Origin: Pseudomonadota bacterium
Lineage (GTDB): Bacteria; Pseudomonadota; Alphaproteobacteria; Azospirillales; Azospirillaceae
Assembly (NCBI GenBank): GCA_023411035.1
Contig: JAEYPE010000211.1
Coordinates: 1 to 23,999 of the forward strand
Reading direction: 5' to 3'
DNA: 23,999 nucleotides
The translations under genes were made by a program, and so were the position numbers. The number at the start of each line of letters is the position of its first letter. The first letter of the stretch is position 1. The notes under the pieces are model-generated. The model made no database searches. It worked only from the letters and a program-made list of their open reading frames with translations, and had not been told where the DNA came from. This document shows, in pieces, positions 1-7,330 of the stretch.

Positions 1-860
1 CCGGCGGCGGCGGGCCGCGCGCCCCGCCTAGGGGGGGGGGGGGTGGGGGGGGGGGCAGGTGCACCTCCGCCGAACAGCGCCTCGATCCGGAGACGGGCGG
101 GGCCGTCGCCGACGATCAGCAGATGCGGACTCGCCCCCACTAGATGTGGACTTGCCCCTACCCCAACCCTCCCCCGCTTCGCAGGGGAGGGAGAGAGGGC
201 CTGCGCCAGAATCTCGTAGGAGCGTTCCTTATCGCCGCCGCGCATCATTCCGACCGCCAGCAACCATGGAACGTCCGGGTTCAACCCGTGGCGCTCCGCC
301 AGCGCCGCCCGGTGCCGGTCGCGCTGTTCCGCCGCCGCGGCGAAGGGCCGGGTGTCGAGGAAGGGCCGCAGCCGCACCAGCCGGTCCGGGGACTCGAGAA
401 GCGGCAGCACGCCCTCCGCGTCGTGACCGGCGAGATTGACGACGGCGGCGGCCTGCCGGATCGCCGCCTCCGCGGCGCGGTGGCCGGCGGCGAAAGGGCC
501 GGGGGCGCGCTTGGCCGCGAAGGACGCCTCCGCCACCACATAGGGAATGCCGAAGCGGCGGCTGACCGCCGGGCCGATCCAGTCCGGCGCCTTGTGGTAC
601 AGGTGGTAGGTGAACCAGAGGTCCGGCGGCGCCCCCCGCCAGCGCGCCGTCAGACGGTCGGCGCAGCGGGCGCCCAGCGCGGCCAGACGCTCCGCCCGGC
701 CCGGACGGCGGCCATCGTCCCAGCTCCGCAGGGTGCAGGCCAAGGTCACCTCGTGCCCGGCGGCCTCCAGCGCGGCCATCAGCAGCCGGGCCATGCGCCG
801 GTCGCCCGAGGGAACCGGGTGGGTCGGGGCCTTCAGCGGGGCATAGAAGGCGATGCGCAT
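1..860 (-). CDS. Glycosyltransferase, GT4-like, 3' end beyond window
   Basis: The reading frame is open from ATG at 860 to the window edge (286 codons visible, no stop). The N-terminus (MRIAFYAPLK, then a PSGDRRMARLL segment) is typical of the GT-B fold donor/acceptor domain. Around residues 198-209 the motif PWLLAVGMMRGGDK and at 247-255 LLIVGDGPA mark the C-terminal nucleotide-sugar domain of GT4 enzymes. Between these two strands, residues 223-246 are a foreign-looking insert (see repeats). Residues 263-278 form a Gly/Pro-rich stretch encoded by the G-tract at 31-55; the reading after it (RRGARPAAA) could resume a normal 'LGARP' segment. The gene starts 31 bases after the diguanylate cyclase stop on the same strand, so it is probably the last visible gene of that operon. 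Sugar and acceptor cannot be told. A frameshift at the homopolymer is possible and cannot be excluded. Confidence 0.8.
   Translation of the reverse strand, partial: MRIAFYAPLKAPTHPVPSGDRRMARLLMAALEAAGHEVTLACTLRSWDDGRRPGRAERLAALGARCADRLTARWRGAPPDLWFTYHLYHKAPDWIGPAVSRRFGIPYVVAEASFAAKRAPGPFAAGHRAAEAAIRQAAAVVNLAGHDAEGVLPLLESPDRLVRLRPFLDTRPFAAAAEQRDRHRAALAERHGLNPDVPWLLAVGMMRGGDKERSYEILAQALSPSPAKRGRVGVGASPHLVGASPHLLIVGDGPARLRIEALFGGGAPAPPPTPPPPRRGARPAAA
31..55. repeat. Long G homopolymer, G13-T-G11
   Basis: Thirteen G, one T, then eleven G lie inside the glycosyltransferase coding region (read as proline codons with one threonine on the minus strand). Such tracts are prone to slippage and to sequencing error, and could form a G-quadruplex. 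Confidence 0.95.
121..162 (-). repeat. 21-bp tandem duplication inside a glycosyltransferase
   Basis: Positions 121-141 and 142-162 are adjacent copies differing at four of 21 bases. On the minus strand in the gene frame each copy encodes VGASPHL, and all four differences are A/G changes at third codon positions (GTA/GTG, GCA/GCG, CCA/CCG, CTA/CTG), hence synonymous. Confidence 0.9.
162..198. repeat. REP-like palindrome inserted in frame in coding sequence
   Basis: CCCTCCCC (167-174) pairs with GGGGAGGG (184-191) around a nine-base loop. The flank CCCCAACCCTC matches 9121-9131 in the intergenic REP-like element near 9032-9149, so this appears to be a member of the same dispersed family. It codes for the SPSPAKRGRVGVG segment of the glycosyltransferase on the minus strand. 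Confidence 0.75.
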
Positions 861-891
861 GCCGGCCCCGGCGATGGAAGGAAAGGAAGCC

Positions 892-1872
892 TCAGAAAGG
901 GGTCGGTTCCAGCGCGCAGAGGACGCGGTTCCGCCCGGCGGCCTTGGCGCGGTACAGCGCCTCGTCCGCGCTGGACAGCATAGCGTCCACGTCGCGCGTC
1001 CCGGCGGCGCAGCAGGCCACGCCGATCGACACGGTGAAGCGCACCGTCTCCGTCCTCGCCGGTACCAACAGCTCCGCCGTGCAGCGGCGGATGCGCTCCG
1101 CCACCATCCGCGCCCCGGCGACATCGGTTTCCGGCAGAAGGATGGCGAACTCCTCCCCGCCCGTGCGGCCCAGCAGGTCGCTCTCGCGCAGCAGGGCGCG
1201 GCAGGCGGCGGTGAAGGTCCGCAGCGCCTCGTCCCCCACCGCGTGGCCGTGGGTGTCGTTGATGCTCTTGAAATGGTCGATGTCGAGCATCAGCAGGCTG
1301 GACGGGTGACCATAGCGGCGGGCGCGCGCCAACTCCTGCTCCGCCGCCTCGACGAAATGGCGGCGGTTGGACGTGCCGGTCAGGGAGTCGGTGATCGAGA
1401 GCAGGCGCAGCCGCTCCTCCGACTCCTTCAGAACGGTCACGTCGTTGATGAGGACGTAGATGACCGGCAGGCCTTCCCACGGCAGGGGCGACATGCTGAC
1501 CTGCACGAAGGTCCGCTGCCCGTCCGCGGACACCAATACCCCGTCCTTCGACCGCACCAGTTCCCGCCCGCGCAGGCAGCGCAGGAAGGCGTCCCGCTGG
1601 TCCTCGATGCCGGACTCCTCCACGAAATCCAGGAAATGGCGTCCGACCAGGGCATCGCCGCTGTGGCCCAGGATGCGCGTGGCCTCCTGGTTGGCGAAGA
1701 CGATGCCCATTTCCTGATGGATCAGCAGCCCGGCGGGCAGCAGATCGAGCAGATCGCCCAGCTTGCTGCGCGTCACCGACAGCTCGTGGCTGGTCGCCAC
1801 GGCGTCCGTGTCGTCGTCGAACTCGAAAAAGGACAGGAGATCTGGAGAAGTCGGTTCGGAGAGGATCGACAT
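892..1872 (-). CDS. Diguanylate cyclase, PAS-GGDEF
   Basis: Makes cyclic di-GMP from two GTP. Numbering is from the ATG at 1872 (326 aa). Residues about 37-150 form a PAS-type sensor domain (LLPAGLLIHQEMGIVFANQEATRILG), followed by a short helix and a GGDEF domain at about 155-318. The active-site motif is GGEEF at 238-242, so catalysis is expected. An inhibitory I-site RESD lies at 229-232 with exactly five residues before GGEEF, the classic product-inhibition arrangement. There is no transmembrane segment or signal peptide, so the protein should be cytoplasmic. An in-frame TTG at 1893 would add seven residues; neither start has a strong ribosome site. It lies between two glycosyltransferase genes on the same strand, which suggests local c-di-GMP supply to a glycan pathway. 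The signal sensed by the PAS domain is unknown. Confidence 0.93.
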   Translation of the reverse strand: MSILSEPTSPDLLSFFEFDDDTDAVATSHELSVTRSKLGDLLDLLPAGLLIHQEMGIVFANQEATRILGHSGDALVGRHFLDFVEESGIEDQRDAFLRCLRGRELVRSKDGVLVSADGQRTFVQVSMSPLPWEGLPVIYVLINDVTVLKESEERLRLLSITDSLTGTSNRRHFVEAAEQELARARRYGHPSSLLMLDIDHFKSINDTHGHAVGDEALRTFTAACRALLRESDLLGRTGGEEFAILLPETDVAGARMVAERIRRCTAELLVPARTETVRFTVSIGVACCAAGTRDVDAMLSSADEALYRAKAAGRNRVLCALEPTPF

Positions 1873-1913
1873 GACGTCGCGGGAGTGGAGCAAAGCCGCA
1901 CTCTATCCCGTTG

Positions 1914-3212
1914 TCAGCCGTTGTGCAATGCACAGCATCCTCCGAATGGCACAAGGTTCTTCTGGCTATTTTCGGTTGTGAAACGGACGTACAGCCGCTC
2001 GATGCCCGAGTCGCTGCCGAAGTCGCGCCGCACCCGCGCGGCCCCCGCCGCACCCAGCGCCGCGCGGCGGACCGGATCGCGGATCAGCGACTCCAGCGCG
2101 GCCGCCAGCGCCGCGGGATCGTCCGGTTCCACCAGCGTGCCGGTGGCGCCATCCCCGCCAGCATCCCCGCCAGCATCAAGAATCAGTTCCGCCACCGCCG
2201 CGGCGCGGGTGGACAGGCAGGCCAGCCCCTGGCTCTGCGCCTCCATCAGCACGTTGGGCAGTCCGTCGCGGTCGCCGTCGCGCGCCGTTCGGCATGGCAG
2301 GACGAACAGGTCGGCCCGGCGGTATTGGGCGATCACCGCGTCCTGGGCTTTCGCCCCCAGCCAGTCGATGCGTCCGTCCAGCCCCAGCGCCACCGCCTGG
2401 GCCTTCAGCGCCGCCAGCCGGCCGCCGCCGCCGATGTGGGTCCAGCGCCAGTGAAGGCCGGCGGGCAAACGGGCCAGCGCGTCCAGCAGCAGGTCGAACC
2501 CCTTCTTCTCCACCGCCCGACCGACCGACAGCAGCCGCACGGGATCGGTGGGGTCGCCGCCATCGCGCGCCGGACGGGTTTCCAGGGGGGCGGGGAAGCG
2601 GCTGAAGTCCAGCCCGTGGTAGAGCAGGTCCACCCGCTCCGGCTCGGGTGCCAGATCGCGCAGCCGGGCGAGGCCGAGCGCGGTGCAGGCGACGCCCCAG
2701 CGGGCCTCCGCCAGCTTGTCCCGCAGGTCCCAGTCGGGGGTGGTCCAGATATCCTTGGCGTGGGCGGAGAAGCTCCAGGGCAGGCCGGTCAGCAGCGCCG
2801 CGTAGCGCGCCACGCTGGCCGGGGTGTGCAGGAAATGGCTGTGCAGCCAGGTGATGCCGGGCGGCAGTTCCGCCGCCAGCACGCAGGCCTGGCCGAAGCG
2901 GCGGACGCGGTTGCGGGTGGGGTCGCGCCGCAGGTCGGCCATCCAGGCGGCCCGCGCCGCCCGCCAGCCGGGACGGCGCCGCGCGGCGGCCAGCGCGCGC
3001 AGAAGGCGGGACGGCTCGTCGTGCAGATATTCGGGCAGATAGGCGACCGGGGCGGTCACGCGGCGGTTCAGCTCGTGCACCGCCTTGTCGGTCGGTTGAC
3101 GCAGGCTGACGATCAGTTGACGCAACCCCCTCCGCTCCAGCCCCAGGATTTCCTGCGCGATGAAGGTTTCGGACAGGCGGGGCCAGCCCTTCACGATGAC
3201 GGCGACGGTCAC
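1914..3212 (-). CDS. Glycosyltransferase family 4, WaaG/colanic-acid type
   Basis: 432 aa from a GTG start at 3212 that overlaps the TGA of the upstream gene as GTGA, implying translational coupling. The N-terminus VAVIVKGWPRLSETFIAQEI is the 'P.LSETFI..E' opening of GT4 enzymes acting on exopolysaccharide or LPS cores. The middle has HSHFLHTPASVARYAALLTG and the donor domain has LSVGRAVEKKGFDLLLDALA and, near the C-terminus, GLPNVLMEAQSQGL, equivalent to the EX7E nucleotide-sugar binding region with its second acidic residue replaced or shifted. A retaining sugar transferase on a nucleotide sugar is the expected activity; substrate cannot be named. The last twenty residues (FTTENSQKNLVPF onward) look less conserved. 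The gene sits between a COG4671-type transferase and a diguanylate cyclase in one leftward operon. Confidence 0.9.
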   Translation of the reverse strand: MTVAVIVKGWPRLSETFIAQEILGLERRGLRQLIVSLRQPTDKAVHELNRRVTAPVAYLPEYLHDEPSRLLRALAAARRRPGWRAARAAWMADLRRDPTRNRVRRFGQACVLAAELPPGITWLHSHFLHTPASVARYAALLTGLPWSFSAHAKDIWTTPDWDLRDKLAEARWGVACTALGLARLRDLAPEPERVDLLYHGLDFSRFPAPLETRPARDGGDPTDPVRLLSVGRAVEKKGFDLLLDALARLPAGLHWRWTHIGGGGRLAALKAQAVALGLDGRIDWLGAKAQDAVIAQYRRADLFVLPCRTARDGDRDGLPNVLMEAQSQGLACLSTRAAAVAELILDAGGDAGGDGATGTLVEPDDPAALAAALESLIRDPVRRAALGAAGAARVRRDFGSDSGIERLYVRFTTENSQKNLVPFGGCCALHNG

Positions 3213-4441
3213 GCCATGCCCCCGGCGGCCATCCGGCATTCGGGCGCGCAGGGTACCGGCGCCGGCTGCGGCAGGTAGCGGGCCGACAGGCGGTTGACGC
3301 TCTCCAGCCCGCCCAGCAGGCCCGGCACCACGACGGAGGAGGGCGGGGCCTGCCAGGGCAGCCGGCGCAGCGCCGCCGCCATGGCCGCGGCGTCGCGCAC
3401 CCCGTCGTCCATCAGAACGGAGACCAGCCCAAGCTCCTGCGCTCGGGCGGCGCGGATGGTCTGCTCGCGCCGCGGCACCTCGCGCGGGACGATCAGCGCC
3501 TTCTTGTCGAAGGACAGAATCTCGCAGAAGGTGTTGTAGCCGCCCATGGCGACCACCCCGACCGCCCCCTGCATCAGCCGCTCGATCCGCGCCTCGAAGG
3601 CGGTGGCCTCGACGTTCGGCAGGGCGTCGGCGCGGGCCAGGAACTCGGCCTGGAGTTCGGGCTGCATGAAGGGGCCGAACACCAGAACCGCGCGGAAAGG
3701 GATGCCCGGATCGCTCTCGTAGGCGCGCAGCACCCAGTCCACCAGCGCTTCCCCGTCGCCGCCGCCGCCGGGAGTGACCAGGATGTAGGGCTCGTCCGGC
3801 AGGCCGGGGCCGTGGGGGACCGCCGTGGGAACGGTGCGGTGCAGATAGCCGGTGTAGACCATCTTGTCGCGCACCGGCCGGGGCACGTCGATGCCCTCCA
3901 GCGGGTCGCAGATCTGCGGCAGGCCGTAGACCCAGATCGCGTCGTACAGGTTCTCCAGCGCGGGCAGCACCTTCTTGCGCTCCCACTCCGGGGCGAGAAG
4001 GGCCGGCTCGTCCATCACGTCGCGCAGCCCCAGCACCAGCGGCACGCCGCGGCGCTTCAAATCCTCCAGCGTCTCCCGCACCTCGCCGCGCAGTCCCAGC
4101 GGCTCCTTGTCCACGATGAACAGATCGGGGTGGTACATTTCCGCCGTGTGGCGGATCAGCGAGGCCCGCATCGCCAGGATCTCGTCGATGTCCAGATGCA
4201 GGTTCAGCGCGGTGTATTCCCCGTTGCGCAGCTTGATGACGCCGGGGATGCGCACGAAATCCACCCGCGTCCGGAAATCGAAGCTGCCGACGATGGGCGA
4301 ACCGGAGAGGATCAGCACGGACAGGTTGCCGTAACGCTCCACCAGCGCATGGGCGATGGCGCGGCAGCGCCGCAGATGCCCGAGGCCGAACGTGTCGTGG
4401 CTGTAGATGAGCACGCGGCCCGAGGCCGGACGTTCGCTCAT
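3209..4441 (-). CDS. COG4671-type (MurG-like) glycosyltransferase
   Basis: 410 aa. The ATG at 4441 is chosen because the sequence just before it on the minus strand, GGTAGGAAGCCC, gives a good ribosome site and because the family opens here (RVLIYSHDTFGLGHLRR). The GLGHLRR loop near residue 19, the VDFVRIPGVIKLRNGEYTALN segment and the C-terminal GVVAMGGYNTFCEILSFDKKALIVPR stretch are typical of predicted GT28-like transferases of COG4671, with a GT-B fold and a likely UDP-sugar donor bound by the last motif. It is the first gene of the leftward operon and overlaps the next by GTGA. A paralogue in the same family is encoded on the other strand at 7793-8959. Tandem 14-bp repeats lie immediately upstream of its ribosome site. 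Confidence 0.88.
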   Translation of the reverse strand: MSERPASGRVLIYSHDTFGLGHLRRCRAIAHALVERYGNLSVLILSGSPIVGSFDFRTRVDFVRIPGVIKLRNGEYTALNLHLDIDEILAMRASLIRHTAEMYHPDLFIVDKEPLGLRGEVRETLEDLKRRGVPLVLGLRDVMDEPALLAPEWERKKVLPALENLYDAIWVYGLPQICDPLEGIDVPRPVRDKMVYTGYLHRTVPTAVPHGPGLPDEPYILVTPGGGGDGEALVDWVLRAYESDPGIPFRAVLVFGPFMQPELQAEFLARADALPNVEATAFEARIERLMQGAVGVVAMGGYNTFCEILSFDKKALIVPREVPRREQTIRAARAQELGLVSVLMDDGVRDAAAMAAALRRLPWQAPPSSVVVPGLLGGLESVNRLSARYLPQPAPVPCAPECRMAAGGMA

Positions 4442-4452
4442 GGGCTTCCTAC

Positions 4453-4494
4453 CTCTTCCGATTGGCCTCTTCCGATTGGCCCCTTCCGTTGCGG
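4453..4494 (-). repeat. 14-bp tandem repeat just upstream of a ribosome site
   Basis: CTCTTCCGATTGGC occurs perfectly at 4453-4466 and 4467-4480, with a degenerate third copy to 4494. On the minus strand each copy ends in GGAAGAG, so extra purine-rich sequences sit upstream of the real ribosome site of the gene starting at 4441. Confidence 0.9.
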
Positions 4495-4542
4495 CCGCGG
4501 TTCTGCCGACGAACCGGGGCGCGTCAGGCCGCCGCGGCTGCG

Positions 4543-4574
4543 GCAAACCCCATGTAAGGCAGACCCCATGTAAG
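4543..4574. repeat. 16-bp tandem duplication in the divergent intergenic region
   Basis: GCAAACCCCATGTAAG (4543-4558) is followed directly by GCAGACCCCATGTAAG (4559-4574), one mismatch. It could be a doubled regulator site or a recent slippage duplication. Confidence 0.9.
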
Positions 4575-4662
4575 CGAACCATATCCTCAAGGGCAGAGCG
4601 GCAGAGGGGGTAAGGTTTCTGCCTCCTCCCGGCGCCGGCATCCCCTTGCGTAGAATGGTGCC

Positions 4663-7302
4663 ATGGAATCCAGCATCTTCCGATTCATCCTTCGGCACAG
4701 CGTCCGTCAGCAAATCGTGCTGACCCTGATGACCCTGGCCTCCTTTCCCTTCCTTTATGCGTCGCTGGACCTGCCGAAACGGATCGTCAACGAGGCGATT
4801 GCCGGAAAGAAGCTGCCCGAGTCCTTTCTCGGCTTCCAACTCGACCAGGTGACGTACCTGTTCGTCCTGAGCGGGCTTTTCCTGACTTTGGTGCTGGTCA
4901 ACGGCGCCTTCAAGTACGTCATCAACACCTACAAGGGCCGCCTGGGCGAGCGGATGCTGCGCCGCCTGCGGTACGAGCTTTACGTGCGTGTCCTGCGCTT
5001 TCCCCTGCCCCGGTTCCGGAAGATGTCGCCGGGGGAGATCATCCCCATGATCACGGCGGAGGTGGAACCGCTGGGCGGCTTCATCGGCGACGCCATCGCC
5101 GTGCCGGTGTTCCAGGGCGGCACCCTTCTCGTCTACATCGCCTTCATCTTCATCCAGGACCCGGTGCTGGGGGCGGCGGCGGTGTCGCTGTACCCGTTCC
5201 AGGGCTGGCTGATTCCGCGGCTTCAGCGCAAGGTCAACCAGCTCGGCAAGCAGCGGGTGCGCGCCATGCGCCAGATCGCCGACCGCATCGGCGAAACGGT
5301 GTCCGGCATCCAGGAAGTGCACACCCACGACACCGCATCCTGGCATCTGGCCGATCTCAGCCACCGCCTGGGCGACGTGTACCGCATCCGTTTCGAGATT
5401 TACCAACGGAAGTTCTTCATCAAGTTCCTGAACAACTTCATAAACCAGCTCACACCGTTCTTTTTCTACTCCATCGGCGGTTATCTGGTGATCCACGGCC
5501 AGCTTTCCTTCGGCGCGCTGGTTGCGGTGCTGGCCGCCTACAAGGACTTGGCCGCCCCTTGGAAGGAGCTTCTCGACTGGTACCAGCAAAAGGAGGACAA
5601 CCGGATCAAATACGAACAGGTGGTGGAGCAGTTCCACGTCCCCGACCTGCTGGCCGAACGCCTTCTGCGCGAGGAGGAGGACGTGCCCCTCAAGGGCAGC
5701 CTGTCCTTCCGCAACGTCGGATTCGGGGAGGACGGCGGATCGCCGATCGTTGAGGGCGTGACGTGCGAGATCCTGCTGGACGGCCACACCGCCCTGATCG
5801 GCGTCGGCAACGGCCGGGACGAGCTGGCGCAGCTTGCCGCCCGCGTGCTGCTGCCGTCCTCCGGCCAGATCCTGCTGGGCGACCGCGATTATGCGGAGCT
5901 GCCGGAGAGCGTGACCGGGCGGCGCGCCGCCTATGTGGGGGCCACGCCCTACCTGTTCGCCGCCTCGCTGTACGACAACCTCGTCTATGGGCTGCGCCAC
6001 CGGCCCCTGCGCGAGAACGGCCAGAGCGAGGAGGCGGAGGAGGGGCGCAAGGATCGCCTGACCGAGTCGGTCCTGTCCGGCAACGCCACCGACGACGTGC
6101 ACGCCGACTGGATCGACTACGCCGCCGCCGGCTGCGACGGGCCGGAGGATCTGAAGGCCCGCATCCTGCGGGTGGTGGCCATGGTGTCGTTGCAGGACGA
6201 CGTGTACGGGATGGGGCTGAACCGCACCGTCGATCCGGAGCAGCACCCGGACGTGGCCGCCCGCGTGCTGGAGGCGCGGGAGGCGATGCGCGCGATGATG
6301 CTGAACAACCCGGACCTCGGGCGGCTGGTGGAGCGGTTCGACCCCGACCGCTACACGGTGAACGCCACGCTGGCGGAAAACCTGCTGTTCGGCACGCCGG
6401 TCGGCCCGGTCTTCCAGACGGACGCTCTGGCCTCCAACCCCTACATGCTGCATGTGCTGGACAAGATGGAGCTGACCGGCACCATCCTGGAAACCGGCCG
6501 CAAGGTGGCGGAAACCATGGTCGAGCTGTTCGCCGGCCTGCCGCCCGGCCACGAGTTCTTCGAACGGTTCTCCTTCATCGGCTTCGCGGAGCTGCCGGAC
6601 TATCAGGCCATCCTGGCGCGCACCGCGAAGGAGGGGCTGGGCGCGCTGCGTCCCGAGGAGCGGACGCGGCTGATGACCCTGCCCTTCAAGCTGATCGGCG
6701 CCCGCCACCGTCTGGGCCTGATGACCCCCGAACTGGAGAAGAAGCTGCTGGAGGCGCGGCACCTCTTCGCCCGCGACCTGCCGGCGGACCTGAAGCACGC
6801 CGTCGCCTTCTTCGACCCGGCGGCCTACAACGCGGCGGCCAGCATCCAGGACAACATCCTGTTCGGCAGGATGGTCTATGGGCAGGCGCAGGTGCAATCC
6901 AAGGTGGGCCGCATCGTGGCGGAGCTGGTGGACCAGCTTCACCTGCGCGACACCATCGTCGAGGTCGGGCTGGACCATCCCGTGGGTGTTGCCGGGTCGC
7001 GCCTGTCCGCCGCGCAGCGCCAGAAGGCGGCGCTGGCCCGCGCCCTGCTGAAGCGGCCGGACCTTCTGGTGCTGAGCGAGGCGACCAGCGGGCTGGACAC
7101 CAGCAGCCAGACGAAGGTCCACGCCGCGATCCTTGGCGAACGCAAGGGCTGTGGCCTTGTGTGGGTCCTGCATCGCGCCGGCTTGGCACGGGCGTTCGAG
7201 CGGGTCATTGTGATGAAGGACGGGCGCATCGCCGAACATGGCCGCTTCGACGAGTTGAACAGGCCCGGCACCCTGTTGCATGAGTTGGTATCCGCCGAAT
7301 AG
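4663..7302 (+). CDS. ABC-exporter-like protein with degenerate ATPase motifs
   Basis: 879 aa. Residues about 15-310 form a type IV exporter membrane domain (hydrophobic segments near 17-35, 64-84, 140-165 and 258-285, and the TAEVEPLGGFIGD coupling region). The nucleotide domain starts near 345 but is decayed: the Walker A position (380-387) reads GVGNGRDE without the lysine; the Q-loop position (424-430) reads YVGATPY without glutamine; the signature (781-785) is LSAAQ; the Walker B aspartate is serine (LLVLSEATSGLD, 801-812). The catalytic-type glutamate (806) and the H-loop histidine (837) remain. A segment of about 290 residues separates Q-loop and signature, and a DNL.(F/Y)G-like motif occurs three times (433-444, 567-578, 725-736), suggesting internal duplication. 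It heads the rightward operon, 28 bases before the cNMP-binding gene. It may export or flip a glycan intermediate, or be regulatory. No strong ribosome site precedes the ATG. Confidence 0.88.
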   Translation: MESSIFRFILRHSVRQQIVLTLMTLASFPFLYASLDLPKRIVNEAIAGKKLPESFLGFQLDQVTYLFVLSGLFLTLVLVNGAFKYVINTYKGRLGERMLRRLRYELYVRVLRFPLPRFRKMSPGEIIPMITAEVEPLGGFIGDAIAVPVFQGGTLLVYIAFIFIQDPVLGAAAVSLYPFQGWLIPRLQRKVNQLGKQRVRAMRQIADRIGETVSGIQEVHTHDTASWHLADLSHRLGDVYRIRFEIYQRKFFIKFLNNFINQLTPFFFYSIGGYLVIHGQLSFGALVAVLAAYKDLAAPWKELLDWYQQKEDNRIKYEQVVEQFHVPDLLAERLLREEEDVPLKGSLSFRNVGFGEDGGSPIVEGVTCEILLDGHTALIGVGNGRDELAQLAARVLLPSSGQILLGDRDYAELPESVTGRRAAYVGATPYLFAASLYDNLVYGLRHRPLRENGQSEEAEEGRKDRLTESVLSGNATDDVHADWIDYAAAGCDGPEDLKARILRVVAMVSLQDDVYGMGLNRTVDPEQHPDVAARVLEAREAMRAMMLNNPDLGRLVERFDPDRYTVNATLAENLLFGTPVGPVFQTDALASNPYMLHVLDKMELTGTILETGRKVAETMVELFAGLPPGHEFFERFSFIGFAELPDYQAILARTAKEGLGALRPEERTRLMTLPFKLIGARHRLGLMTPELEKKLLEARHLFARDLPADLKHAVAFFDPAAYNAAASIQDNILFGRMVYGQAQVQSKVGRIVAELVDQLHLRDTIVEVGLDHPVGVAGSRLSAAQRQKAALARALLKRPDLLVLSEATSGLDTSSQTKVHAAILGERKGCGLVWVLHRAGLARAFERVIVMKDGRIAEHGRFDELNRPGTLLHELVSAE

Positions 7303-7330
7303 TGCCGGCGGCGTTGAGGAGGCAGACGGC

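Larger units (their letters stand above)
4442..4662. promoter_or_regulatory. Divergent control region of the glycan locus
   Basis: This 221-base gap separates the leftward glycosyltransferase operon from the rightward ABC-exporter operon, so promoters for both should lie here. It contains two tandem duplications (4453-4494 and 4543-4574). A TAGAAT hexamer at 4650-4655 is too close to the ATG at 4663 for a normal leader and has no convincing -35, so I do not call it as a promoter. Confidence 0.6.

Noticed and set aside
4650..4655. TAGAAT as -10 element of the ABC-like gene
   Set aside because: It ends eight bases before the ATG and lacks a -35 at suitable distance; it would require a near-leaderless transcript, for which there is no further support.
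5763..7283. 506-residue plus-strand frame inside the ABC-like gene, considered as evidence for a frameshift or second product
   Set aside because: Arg/Pro/Gly-rich out-of-frame translation typical of high GC; the main frame is uninterrupted and motif-bearing to its end.
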